Positions 54,303-64,000 of a stretch of 64,000 nt of DNA are shown piece by piece. Position numbers and translations under genes: made by a program. Position 1 is the first letter of the stretch. Each line of letters opens with the position of its first letter. This stretch comes from Aspidapion aeneum (Eukaryota; Arthropoda; Insecta; Coleoptera; Brentidae). The notes under the pieces are model-generated. The model made no database searches and was not told the DNA's origin. It saw nothing but the letters and a program-made list of their open reading frames with translations. The stretch spans positions 132,762,095 through 132,826,094 of the forward strand of contig OY755039.1 of NCBI GenBank assembly GCA_963576565.1. The letters run 5' to 3'.

Positions 54303-55855
54303 CTGAAAAAAATATACAAATAAGTTAAACAATTTTATTAAACTAGTAGCAAATTCATTACTATTCCTCGATTCTTATACATTTTTTTCGTTAAGCTTAG
54401 CTCATCTTTAAGGGCATTTATTTATATTTTTGACAGAAATTCCTTAAAGTTTGAACCAATAGGTTTATTAAGTTGGTTAGTAAGAAGCTTATAAAAATAT
54501 GGATCTAATTACAACTTTAAAGGCATATATATAAGGCATATTACAGATATAAGGCTTTACACGAGCCACCCTATAACAATAGATAAAATCTGTACTATAC
54601 AGGGCTCGACTTCGAACGTTTAGCCTTTATGAAAAGCGTATAAAAAGGATGAAGTTATGGAAAGCAAGAAGTCAGTGAGGGACCAAAGACGCGCATATTC
54701 AGGAGCGTTTGCCGCTGTGACTTGAAATACATTAATAGTTTTTTATTACTAAACAGGAGCAATCACAGTAAGATATCCACTTTTAAAAGACAAAGAAATA
54801 GTAATTATTATTTATTTCGTTATTTTAGCTTTAATCAGGAAACATTAAATCGAGAAAAATTCAATTTTTTAATAATTTTTTATTACACAATAACCTTGCT
54901 CTTTTATTAAAGTCGCGCTTAAATGCCGTTCAAGTGTGTTTTGTAAAACTCTTGTGCCGTTCGATCTCCTGGCGGCGGCTCACAAAGTCAAGTTGCTAAA
55001 AGTCACCATACACATCCAGGAAACAGAATAGGGGACAACATTTTTGGGGGTAAGGATGTACGAAGTGATTGTTATTATTTGCAAAAAGCTATTTTGCTTT
55101 TATTATTTAAAGCAATCCACGTTTCGTACTGAATTTAAGGGGTAAGTCTTACGAAGAAAAAGGGCTCCTAAATTAAGCATTTTCACATTCTGTAAATTAT
55201 GAAAAAGTAAAAGAAATAAGTAAAAAAGTAATTGTCAACTACTTTTTTTTATTTTGCAAGAAGGAAATATATAATTAAGTTTTTTGTTGTAATTAATAAC
55301 ACAGTTTTCAAAGTATTGGTTTCTAACTCTAGTTGAGAATAAATCAGTACACATAAAGATCAAGAAATTTGTTATCCATAAAGTTGAATTTGTGGAATAT
55401 TTTGTTTGTGCGTGTAGTAACCTCCTTTAACATTTTTGCCAGGTTAGAAATCTCTACCTTTACACTTAATTACGGATTCGCAGTATTGATCATTAGTCAT
55501 ACAGTTCAAATGATATCTAATAGATGGCGCTACAGCTATTTAGATCAAGGGGTTTTAAGGATTTTATTAACTTTTTTTGGCCTACTCAGCCGGTAAGAGT
55601 AACGTCATTAGATCGCGAAAAGAAGACCATTTTCTTCAATTGGTAACTTGACAACAGCGCTAAACTATTTATCTCTCTTAGTGCCATTTATTTAAATAGC
55701 GATCTTACTTCAATTCACATATTTTTCAATTGCCAAACGATCGTTGACCAACCCTGTAGCATCACTCGCCGTGGGCAACCGCTAGTTAGGCTGTTTGTGA
55801 ACCCAACCTTGATTTTCGACCTGGCTATTTAATCTTTTGCACACTAAATTTACAT
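54303..55855. other. Ferritin intron 1, distal part, no recognised gene
   Basis: Intron 1 runs 54303-59798. This section is AT-rich and without coding potential I can support. Confidence 0.5.
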
Positions 55856-56160
55856 GTCCTAAGGCCCCCCCAAGCCTTAGATTTTTAATATATTGTCTAC
55901 ATATTTGATGATAAAACATGAAAAATACCTTAAAATTTGACATCAGGAGGCTTCGGCCCCCCCCCAACCCCAAGCAGTGGCGTAGTTGCGAAAAGACATG
56001 ATGACCTTTTTTTTGAGGGCACGCTTTGTAGCTGTCGGGCCCCCCCCCCAAGACACATTCCTGGGTGCGCCACTGCCTAAGGCAAGTTTTAAAAAGTGTT
56101 GCCTCGGTGGCAACACTGTCAGAGTGCGGGGGGAGGGTGTTGCTCATGGCGTTACCTACA
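55856..56160. repeat. Nested short TIR elements
   Basis: CAGTGGCGTAG (55975) and GTGCGCCACTG (ending 56075) bound a 101-bp element; no clean TSD is found. It is related to the middle of the 679-bp element at 31532. Around it, CCTAAGGCCCCCC/GGGGG-rich and AAGCCTTAG segments suggest a broken outer element. A minus-strand frame here carries the translated-MITE phrase QWRTQECVLGGG and is not a gene. Confidence 0.5.
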
Positions 56161-56899
56161 ATCCCCGAAATCTTCTTTGGTCTATATCTCGACAACCAGG
56201 CGCCCTACGATGACGCGGTTAGACTTGTTAAATTCAGCACACCCCATGCCATACGAGCACATTATCTGTTTACCCCCATTTGGTACACATCCTGCGTCCT
56301 GGGGGCGGAAAACTTGTGAGAAAGGGCAATTGCTGTAAGCGCAAACCTTGACTCTGCACACTTCTGTGTATGTGTAGGTATGCGGGGTGTGCAAGGGTTA
56401 GTGTGCTCCAATTAAGAGGAATAATTTGCCAACATTTGCGCATACCCGAAAACTCAAACCCACGACAGACGTTTCTGCTTTTGTGCAGCTGAACGTATCT
56501 TTACAGGAGCTGTGGATTTGCCATACAGCCATCAAGATGCACAAATTTATTGCGATACATGAGCTGGCAAACACACTCGGTAAGCCCGCCCTACGCGAGC
56601 AAATCGCTAAACATTTTCTTTGCCAGGTCCCAAGCATTTTGTGATCCAGTTGATACCATGTATACAATTGGTAAAAAAACTGTAATTTAAACTTATTCCC
56701 GAGGCGTGGCAGGCCCTGCAGGAGCTGAAAAACAGAATCGTCTAAATTGCACGAGAAACATTGGATAAATTTGTCATTGCCATGTATTCACCATGAGTCA
56801 TTCATCCATTAAAATTAATCTTCATATTTTTTTATATACTTTTTTTAAAATTTATTTTGGTGGCAAGACGTACTCGTCAGCCAACGACTGTCGTCGAAA
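56161..56899. other. Intron sequence, probably degraded LINE leader
   Basis: Higher GC than its surroundings and directly upstream of the reverse transcriptase fragment on the same strand. I cannot identify coding motifs. Confidence 0.35.
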
Positions 56900-57640
56900 A
56901 CTGCTGCCATCCAGAAAGAAGCACGAATCTATATCTCCTATATTCCAACCAGCTGGACTAAAGTTAAGGTAGTTTACATACCTAAGGCGGGTCGGGCAGA
57001 TAATACTCCAAAATCGCTTCGGCCCATAAGCCTTACCACTTTTCTGTTGAAAGGCTTAAAAAAGATAATAGACGCACATATTAGAGGTGGCGCCTTAATG
57101 GCCCACCCGCTCAATGCAAACCAATATGCATACCAAGCAGGAAAGTCAACAGAAATAGCTTTAAACAACCTTGTTATAAAAATCAAGGAAACCCTCGATG
57201 CAAAAGGCGTCGCAGTAGGTGTTTTTCTTGATATAGAAGGAGCATTTAACAATGCACTACCCAATTCCCTCTTTGAATCAGCGTGCGCCCTAGGAATAGA
57301 ATCCACCATCACGGGATTCATCAGGTGCACACTCGAGAATCGAGTGATTGAAACAACTCTGAACGATGAGATGGTAAGCTTCAGAGCTGCTAGAGGTTGT
57401 CCACAAGGAGGAGTTCTGTCTCCCCTCCTATGGTCTCTACTGGTCAATGATCTTCTTGCCATCTTGGAATCGCTGGATGTAGAGGTATTGGGATACGCGG
57501 ATGACGTAGGAGCAATCATTAGAGACATTTCAGAGAGTGAATTCTTTGGAAAAATACAAGAAATAATAAACACGGTAAAAGACTGGTGTGACAGGGAACA
57601 GCTGTCTGTAAATCCCAGCAAAACAGTTATTATCACCCGT
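56900..57640 (+). pseudogene. Non-LTR retrotransposon reverse transcriptase fragment
   Basis: An open frame can be read from about 56915 (IPTSWTKVKVVYIPKAGR, LRPISLTTFLLK) through NQYAYQAGKSTE, motif A FLDIEGAFNNALP, motif B GCPQGGVLSPLLWSLLVNDL, motif C GYADDVGAII and LSVNPSKTVIITRKR. It is the finger/palm core of a LINE, of the R1/LOA/Jockey broad group by motif style; the clade is not settled. The 5' end, endonuclease and 3' end are absent. A 21-bp direct repeat (CATCACCCGTAAAAGGGAGC) marks the end near 57650. It lies antisense in ferritin intron 1. Confidence 0.9.
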
Positions 57641-57706
57641 AAAAGGGAGCCATCACCCGTAAAAGGGAGCTTAGCTCCTGATTTATTAAGTGCCGTTCAC
57701 GGTTGA

Positions 57707-58263
57707 TGTTGACGGTTCACAGTTCGTAGACGGCATCTTAGCATAGACTGCCATCGCCCATTCGCAACCGTTGGGTAATAATAACCCCAAAAATTTGTTT
57801 TTTTTTCACAGCTCTTGTTTAAAATTGCCTCTAACCTTTTCTGACTTAGCTTTTGCCATAAAGAAAAGAAATAAAAAGGAAAATAAAAGAAGAGAATAAC
57901 TAAGTATGACCAACCAACTTTTGCGCACGGCATATTTCCTGAAACTATATATTAAATATTAAAAAAAATAGGAAAAGGGAATATTTATTTATAAAATCAT
58001 AACAAAACACCGGAAAACGCAGAAGGCTTATGAACACAAATCAGGAGTTATTCTTCAAACAAATATACAGAAATAAGGTCAAATTTGTACAACAAAAATC
58101 TCATTCTTGACACACTACACTATTCACTAGTCGAGCAAGAGGCATATCTTCATCGCTGTCATCCGCATCACACTTAATAACATCGTCTTGCCACTCTACC
58201 TCCTCAAAATCTTCAATAGTATCGGAAATAAAAATTGTTCTATAGTAAGTTTCATGCTTATAA
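57707..58263. other. Intron sequence without recognised feature
   Basis: Near 57706-57770 a short CGGTTCACAG...GGCATCTTAGCATAGAC segment occurs. I see no gene or TIR. Confidence 0.4.
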
Positions 58264-58424
58264 GGGCCTATCCTTAAATTACGTAACGCTCAAGGGGGGT
58301 GGCAGGTTTTGGCCTTGCGTTACACTCAATGTTATTTTAATGTGTTTTTTCTTGAAAATGCGTTACGAGGGGGGGGGGGTCACACATCCTGAATTTTTGC
58401 GTTGCGTAATTTAAGAACGCTCCC
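58264..58424. mobile_element. 161-bp Harbinger-type MITE
   Basis: GGGCCTATCCTTAAATTACG on the left and, inverted on the right, GGGAGCGTTCTTAAATTACG. Both continue with AACGC. TAA flanks both ends (58261-58263 and 58425-58427). A TWA target and GGG ends suit PIF/Harbinger. Confidence 0.65.
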
Positions 58425-58630
58425 TAAGGTTACAAAATATAAAAGATAATATTTTTTAAAATATTCCCAATATTTCCGAGACACCTTTGGAAATGTCCAA
58501 TATTTCCATATATTTCCATTTACATCACGAGCATAGCCAAACTGTAGCCAAGCTTTAACGAACGACAAGGTATAAATCGGGAGAACAGCGAAATCTCATC
58601 TCCTGGCCCATACCCGTAAGTGGCAACGTG

Positions 58631-59540
58631 GGTTCTACTACGTTATACCTCGCTCGTCAAAACGCCCTATATAACGATTTTTTTGTATGGAAATGATTCT
58701 TTGGACTATTTTTAGTCGATTTAGATACGGGAAATTAAAAAAAAGTATGGTTCGGTTTGGTTCGGATTGGTTCGGTTCGGTTCGGTTCGGTTCGGTTCGG
58801 TTCGGTTCGGTTCGGTTCGGTTCGGTTCGGTTCGGTTCGGTTCGGTTCGGTTCGGTTCGGTTCGGTTCGGTTCGGTTCGGTTCGGTTCGGTTCGGTTCGG
58901 TTCGGTTCGGTTCGGTTCGGTTCGGTTCGGTTCGGTTCGGTTCGGTTCGGTTCGGTTCGGTTCGGTTCGTTTCGGTTTCGGTTCCGTTCGGTTTGGTTTA
59001 GGTCAGTTCGTTTTGGTTCAGTTAAGTTGCGTTCGGTTTGGTTTTAGGTTAGGTTTGCTGAATCTTAAAGTAATTCAGCAGGAGTCAGCGCAGCCGACCC
59101 GAACCGAACCAAATCGAACTGCTGAATTTCTGTAAATCAAACGACAAATTAAAATGTTGGAGCAAAATGTCAGGTCGAACGTTAGATTTCAAAAATATGG
59201 TGTAACCATTTTTCTATGCGTAAATACATTTCTAAAAAACCATAACTTTTTATCGCCTCTTGCCAGACAGTTGGTCACCTTATTTTTGGCTAAATTACCA
59301 TTTATTTAAAGCTCAGTCGATTATGAGTCGTCCCTTTCTTTCTCGAAAGAACAAACGTCAAATAAATTTTTTCTATAGCAATTTGTATGAGTTGTTACTA
59401 ATTTTTTAATTTTGAAATTTCTAAAAAAAATGCGAAAAATCCGCATTTTTTTTTCTTGAAAACAGAATAAAACGACCTCAACTAATCATTAAAAAAAGAA
59501 ACACCCATTTTCAAGCATCGAGGTAAAACGTAGTAGACCC
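58631..59540. mobile_element. Foldback-like element FB-D, 910 bp, in ferritin intron 1
   Basis: Ends GGTTCTACTACGTTATACCTC and, inverted, GGGTCTACTACGTTTTACCTC. GCAACGTG is duplicated on both sides (58623-58630 and 59541-59548). The left half contains a TTCGG array. The ends match FB-E (38898-42491), whose right arm also shares the CGTTATATAG and GACTAAAAATAGTCC segments. No coding capacity. Confidence 0.78.
58749..58973. repeat. (TTCGG)n array, ~44 copies
   Basis: A nearly pure pentanucleotide array inside FB-D, with variant units after 58968 (TTCGTTTCGGTTTCGG...). Confidence 0.95.
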
Positions 59541-59798
59541 GCAACGTGTCTCGGTCGTAAAGGAGTAGTTTGAGCAGTAGAGGTGTTCTCGCGTATCGTT
59601 CAAGTACGAGAATAGGTAGCCCGAAATCTTAAAGAAATTTTGCATAAATGCGTTCCAGGTATTGTAACATTGTTTCGGTTGATTCTACTGACTTTTTTCA
59701 AAACGGTGCAACTCTTAACCTTTTTAAATTCTGAGGGCACAATAAGAACATTCTAAAAAAAAATAAAAGCGAATGTTAAGGTTGTTTTTTGAACCTAC

Positions 59799-60238
59799 TT
59801 GTGCATATTCATAAAAAAACCCTGACACCCTGGCAGCGCAACATCAGTCCTTCCATAATAAACAGCCATGGATAGATAAGTAAAGCTTGCTTTAATTTCT
59901 TCCTTTATTTGGTCAATTAACGCACCTTCGACTTCTTTAGGAAACTGATGCCTTCCTATATTTTTCTTTTGCTCCGAACTTAAACATTTTTTATTCACTA
60001 AGCCATCGTATGTACTGGCCCAATTTGGTGTTTTTAAAATTTGAGATTTTTTTATAAAACTTCTTAATAATTTAGTGCTTTGTGTTTGTTTGACGGATTT
60101 TAAAATAGCTGTGCTTAAATATTTTTCTGTATTAACAAAATTTGTAATTTTTTTGTTTCCTTGTTTTCGGAAACAAAGTTGCATTGGTTGCTTTTTATGA
60201 ATTTTAAAGAAACTTCGTGATAAACTTGTTGCGGACAT
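59799..60238 (-). CDS. Fer3HCH: Ferritin heavy chain, exon 1, with mitochondrial-type leader
   Basis: Ferritin forms a 24-subunit cage that oxidises Fe(II) and stores iron. The ATG at 60238 starts a basic N-terminus almost free of acidic residues (MSATSLSRSFFKIHKKQPMQ), about 95 residues long, typical of mitochondrial import. The ferritin domain begins near residue 97 (RHQFPKEVE). Visible ligands are Glu114 (IKEEIKAS) and Tyr121 (FTYLSM); with exons 2 and 3 the set is Glu148, Glu149, His152, Glu193 and Gln227, so the ferroxidase centre is complete. The donor is GTAGGT after 146 codons plus two bases. Total product 286 residues. The name follows the insect mitochondrial ferritin and is an inference. 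No CAGTGN iron-responsive hairpin is evident in the 240 bp upstream. Confidence 0.93.
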
Positions 60239-60479
60239 TTGATTTCAAATTAACAAAAAAAACATAAACATACGTTACACAAGTTGTCAGGTTTTGGATT
60301 GCTTATCAACAAGTAAGATACAGGGTGTACTCTTTTGGAAGTTGTGGGAAGCTTCGCTGGCCTTTCTACCAAGTGTACGTGATCAACTTTAGTACTTTTA
60401 TCGAGGAGTCGCAAGTGCGCGAGATAAGGTATACAATACATGACAATAGGCACCTTTGGCATGTCCCTTTTTTACCCAA

Positions 60480-60910
60480 CCGTTTAATAACGGTCGCTCA
60501 ATAGAAATAAAATTTGGGACTTCCATTGTCTTTATTTATTTTAAAACACGACGTTTCGGTTAGTAAGTATCTCTAACCGTTATCAAATGAAAACTAAACA
60601 ATCTAGTCTCTAGGCTACTACTTATACTACTTGGTGTGCAGTCAGGTGTGACGGCCCGCCCCCTTTTTTAATCCTAAGACGCCTGTTTTCCTTAAGGAGT
60701 GGTTTCCATATGTTTGGTATGTCCGTGCTTGGTTGACTGAAAACTATTTTATTCTGCATTATAAACGGAGCTTCAATAAACTTTCGTTTTCGCCATTGCG
60801 ACTCCTTATGTAAAACTTTAGCTTCTGACCACTGAATCCTGTGATCATTTGACCATGCATGATCTGCTAAACCAGATTTTTCAATATCCCCTAATTGGGT
60901 ACTTAGTCTA
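60480..60910 (-). mobile_element. Penelope-like element 3' end, minus copy
   Basis: Encodes the end of the GIY-YIG region on the minus strand (IEKSGLADHAWSNDHRI, EAKVLHKESQWRKRKFIEAP, PSTDIPNIWKPLL), followed by the ACCGAAACGTCG terminal motif (60545-60600). It faces a plus-strand copy starting at about 60960, forming an inverted pair. It is 5' truncated near 60910. Confidence 0.8.
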
Positions 60911-60959
60911 ATCATTCTGTTGCAACAAAACAAGGAGTTATAAGAAGTTTGTATTTAAG

Positions 60960-61680
60960 AGCCGTAAATATTTGTAGTAATAATGAAGAATTAACCACAG
61001 AAATTAACAACATTAAAAAGGACAACAGAATGTAACTAAATGTACCAAATTCTCAAAATAATAATCCGTTAGGTGTTATTAACATTCCATATGTTCAAGG
61101 GATTTCAGAAAACATAAGACGAATAGATAAACACCATAATATAAAAACAGTATTTTTTTCGGGAAATACGATAAGAAGTTTTGTAACTAAAACAAAACCA
61201 GACAATCCCTTAAATAATAAGGAATGTATTTACCAAATCCCGTGTGAGTGTGGTAAATCATATGTAGGTGAAACGAAACGCCCTCTTCAGGTTAGAGTAA
61301 ATGAACATCTAAAAAGTACCCAATTAGGGGGTATTGAAAAATCCGGTTTAGCAGATCATGCATGGTCAAATGATCACAGGATTCAGGGGTCAGAAGCTAA
61401 AGTTTTACATAAGGAGTCGCATTGGCGAAAACGAAAGTTTATTAAAGCTGCGTTTATAATGCAGAATAAAGAAGTTGTCAGACAACCAAGCACGGACATA
61501 CCAAACATATGGAAGGAGTCTTAGGATTAAAAAAGAGGCCGGGCCGTCACACCTGACTGCACACCAAGTAGTATAAGTAGTAGCCTAGAGACTAGATTGT
61601 TTAGTTTTCACTTGATAACGGTTAGAGATACTTACTAACCGAAACGTCGTGTTTTAAAATAAATAAAGATAATGGAAGTC
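60960..61680 (+). mobile_element. Penelope-like element 3' part with GIY-YIG endonuclease
   Basis: The frame reads NIPYVQGISENIRRID (linker typical of PLEs), then the GIY-YIG-type block IYQIPCECGKSYVGETKRPL, RVNEHLKS, SGLADHAWSNDHRI and KESHWRKRKFI. It ends at a stop near 61525. The 3' tail carries TTGATAACGG-TTAG...CTAACCGAAACGTCG, a hammerhead-like fold with two core substitutions (UUGAUAA for CUGANGA). The reverse transcriptase is missing. PLEs pair RT with this nuclease. Confidence 0.85.
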
Positions 61681-61990
61681 CGAAATTTTATTTCTACACA
61701 ATCATTGTCTACGAGTTTCAAACAAAGAGGTCGCTTAATAGATGGGTTATTTAACTTAAACAAACAATGGTTAGAAGGTAGTTTTAAGTACTTCGTGATT
61801 TTCAGTTTTAACCGGTTTTATCATACAAATACTTCTCCGTGCGTCGCGTCGGTCGTTTCGAATTGGCTTGGCTTATCGATCAAAGAGGGCTGAGTCGGTG
61901 AGAAAATTAGGATTGATTCTAGATTTGCACCGTAGGCGAAAATTTTGAGAAGATTTGACTAAAAATGTTTGATTTAACGCGTTTCAAATA

Positions 61991-62175
61991 CAGTGGAACC
62001 TCTATAACTCGAACCTAAAGGGACAACCAAAACAGTTCGAGTTATGGAGAGTTTGAGTTATAGAAACTTGAGTTAAAGAGGTTAAAATACATATAAAAAG
62101 TGCAGGGACCACTTAAATAGTTCGAGTTATAGAGAGGTTCGAGTTATAGAGCTTCGAGTAAGAGAGGTTCGACTG
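61991..62175. mobile_element. 185-bp pogo/Tigger-type MITE
   Basis: CAGTGGAACCTCTATAACTC and, inverted, CAGTCGAACCTCTCTTACTC, flanked by TA on both sides. The interior repeats TTCGAGTTATAGAG. It is a widespread insect Tc1-mariner-superfamily MITE type. Confidence 0.85.
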
Positions 62176-62740
62176 TACTTTAAAATATTGCTTAAAATTA
62201 AACTACAGTAACAACTAACAGTAATTAGGAAATGGAGACATACGTTTGGGCCTTGGCCTTTTGTATTAAACTCTAGCTAATATAAAATATGATTACCTAA
62301 ATTACAGACAAAAAGTTCAAATAAATTTTGGACAAGTTATAGCATTTGTCAAGAAAATATCAATTTTTTTAAATGACAAATTTGCCAACGTTAAACAATT
62401 TTATGTTTCAATATAATTCAAAAATCCTTTGTTTGAAACTCGTAGACAACTCAGTTTACACTTGATAACGATTAGAGATACTTACTAACCGAAACGTCGT
62501 GTTTTAAAATAATGGAAGTCCGAAATTTTATTTCTATGATTCAAAAATATTCTATTGCATTTTTCCAAGAAAATATAGATTTGATAGAGTATGGCCAAGT
62601 AATCTTTGCAATAGGTATAAATTTGTCTTTTTTTTAAGAATTAATTTTTTTATGAGCTTTTTAATTTACACAAAAAAAACTGAAATAGATTTTTGTACAT
62701 GTCTAACCCTTAATAAAAGAAAAACAGAAAATATTAATAA
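62176..62740. other. Intergenic, with a third PLE terminal copy
   Basis: 62452-62540 repeats the PLE tail (CACTTGATAACGATTAGAGA...CCGAAACGTCGTGTTTTAAA...GGAAGTCCGAAATTTTATTT). Nothing else is recognised. Confidence 0.6.
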
Positions 62741-62779
62741 CAAAAAAGTTTCACGGGCAAGTCCTCAGAGGTAAAGGTA

Positions 62780-62825
62780 GCTCGGGGACGCGTTTCGGCC
62801 TCATTAGGCTTCATTCAGCCCGAGC
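62780..62825 (-). ncRNA. Hammerhead-like ribozyme, satellite unit 1
   Basis: Minus strand: stem I GCTCGGG/CCCGAGC (7 bp, perfect), core CTGAATGA (one base longer than CUGANGA), stem II GCC-TAATGA-GGC, then CGAAA. Stem III is minimal (ACGCGT) and the cleavage triplet is GTC, so scission is expected between 62787 and 62786. The tiny stem III suggests action as dimers, as in other animal hammerhead satellites. Confidence 0.7.
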
Positions 62826-63100
62826 ATAACCATAAAATGAAAGGAGATGAAATGATGATGTGGGTATCTGAAAAATAAATATGAAATATGGTGTTTACTG
62901 AGGAGAGACCAACTGTCAATTTGCAGCTGCGGTCAGGGTTGCCTCGGTTTTGAGGCTAATTTTGACGTCGCGACGGAGACAGATATAATCTGCTCCCAGA
63001 AAACAGCCTGAGCCCTGGATTTTTTAAATTTGAAGAAAGTTCACGAGGTAAAAAGTCTTAACAAAAGAGTTTCACGGGCAAGTCCTCAGAGGTAAAGGTT

Positions 63101-63146
63101 GTTCGGGGACGCGTTTCGGCCTCATTAGGCTTCATTCAGCCCGAGC
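63101..63146 (-). ncRNA. Hammerhead-like ribozyme, satellite unit 2
   Basis: Same as unit 1, except that the stem I 3' strand is CCCGAAC, giving one A-C mismatch. Confidence 0.65.
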
Positions 63147-63421
63147 ATAACCATAAAATGGAAGGAGATGAAATGATGATGTGGGTATCTGAAAAATAAT
63201 TATGAAATATGGTGTTTACTGAGGAGAGACCAACTGTCAATTCGCAGCTTCGGTCAGGGTTGCCTCGGTTTTGAGGCTAATTTTGACGTCGCGACGGAGA
63301 CAGATATAATCTGGTCCCAGAAAACAGCCTGAGCCCTGGATTTTTTAAATTTGAAGAAAGTTCACGAGGTAAAAAGTCTTAACAAAAGAGTTTCACGGGC
63401 AAGTCCTCAGAGGTAAAGGTT

Positions 63422-63467
63422 GTTCGGGGACGCGTTTCGGCCTCATTAGGCTTCATTCAGCCCGAGC
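63422..63467 (-). ncRNA. Hammerhead-like ribozyme, satellite unit 3
   Basis: Identical to unit 2 within the motif. Confidence 0.65.
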
Positions 63468-63742
63468 ATAACCATAAAATGGAAGGAGTTGAAATGATGA
63501 TGTGGGTATCTGAAAAATAATTATGAAATATGGTGTTTACTGAGGAGAGACCAACTGTCAATTCGCAGCTTCGGTCAGGGTTGCCTCGGTTTTGAGGCTA
63601 ATTTTGACGTCGCGACGGAGACAGATATAATCTGCTCCCAGAAAACAGCCTGAGCCCTGGATTTTTTAAATTTGAAGAAAGTTCACGAGGTAAAAAGTCT
63701 TAACAAAAAAGTTTCACGGGCAAGTCCTCAGAGGTAAAGGTA

Positions 63743-63788
63743 GCTCGGGGACGCGTTTCGGCCTCATTAGGCTTTATTCAGCCCGAGC
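63743..63788 (-). ncRNA. Hammerhead-like ribozyme, satellite unit 4
   Basis: Stem I is perfect as in unit 1, but the core reads CTGAATAA, changing the conserved G8-equivalent base. This unit is probably inactive. Confidence 0.55.
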
Positions 63789-64000
63789 ATAACCATAAAA
63801 TGGAAGGAGATAAAATGATGATGTGGGTATCTAAAAAATAAATATGAAATATGGTGTTTACTGAGGAGAGACCAACTGTCAATTTGCAGCTTCGGTCAGG
63901 GTTGCCTCGGTTTTGAGGCTAATTTTGACGTCGCGACGGGGACGGATATAATCTGCTCCCAGAAAACAGCCTGAGCCCTGGATTTTTTAAATTTGAAGGA

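Larger units (their letters stand above)
62741..64000 (-). repeat. 321-bp tandem repeat with a hammerhead-like ribozyme per unit
   Basis: Landmark TTCACGGGCA occurs at 62750, 63071, 63392 and 63713, giving an exact 321-bp period. The fourth unit runs off the window. Units differ at few positions. Each carries, on the minus strand, a hammerhead-like fold. No ORF spans the units. It may extend further right. Confidence 0.93.

Noticed and set aside
55782..56195. 137-codon minus-strand ORF
   Set aside because: Contains the typical translated-MITE phrase (QWRTQE...LGGG) and spans TIR element boundaries.

Overview
This is a eukaryotic, AT-rich, repeat-dense window, almost certainly from an insect. 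The evidence is two spliced host genes with insect-like proteins, a BEL/Pao retrotransposon, Penelope-like elements (PLEs), a CryptonI-type tyrosine recombinase and many hAT, pogo and Harbinger-type MITEs. A beetle or a similarly repeat-rich insect is plausible, but I cannot fix the order. There are no bacterial operons, tRNAs, rRNAs or CRISPR arrays.

Host genes, both on the minus strand. (1) The 5' part of transketolase: coding exon 1 at 37214-37305 and exon 2 at 7231-7373. Intron 1 is about 29.8 kb, and intron 2 runs off the left edge of the window. (2) A complete four-exon ferritin heavy-chain gene with a basic, mitochondrial-type N-terminal extension: exons at 59799-60238, 54149-54302, 53961-54047 and 48558-48737. 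It encodes 286 residues with all seven ferroxidase ligands. Nearly everything else is mobile or tandem-repeat DNA, much of it inside the large introns of these two genes.

Layout. 1-7230 (transketolase intron 2): a hairpin of ~117-bp minisatellite units, then a ~274-bp minisatellite split by a 3.1-kb foldback element with a 9-bp target-site duplication (TSD). 7374-37213 (intron 1): broken pieces of a plus-strand zinc-finger/type-B DNA polymerase-like gene, interrupted by a 4.6-kb terminal-inverted-repeat (TIR) element and by a Crypton-type recombinase; a 3.25-kb tandem duplication of recombinase plus flanks; a young BEL/Pao element inserted only in the left duplicate; two more 9-bp-TSD foldback elements; a 679-bp element with an internal minisatellite; and two hAT-type non-autonomous elements with 8-bp TSDs. 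37306-48557 (intergenic): satellite arrays, a 3.6-kb foldback-like element, a solo foldback arm, a Penelope-like 5' end with two hammerhead motifs, nested inverted-repeat elements and a 0.9-kb (ACAGACAT)n array. 48558-60238: the ferritin gene with a gypsy relic, a non-LTR reverse transcriptase fragment and further MITE/foldback insertions in its introns. 60480-64000: inverted Penelope-like ends with GIY-YIG sequence, a pogo MITE, and a 321-bp tandem repeat carrying a hammerhead-like ribozyme in every unit.

The main candidate for an undescribed system is a family of foldback elements. Members share a core module (a poly-A tract, a GGATCC-containing segment and a CCGAACC repeat) flanked by inverted arms of short tandem repeats that differ from member to member. 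They make 8-9-bp TSDs and sit at the edge of local rearrangements. The second candidate is the 321-bp hammerhead satellite.
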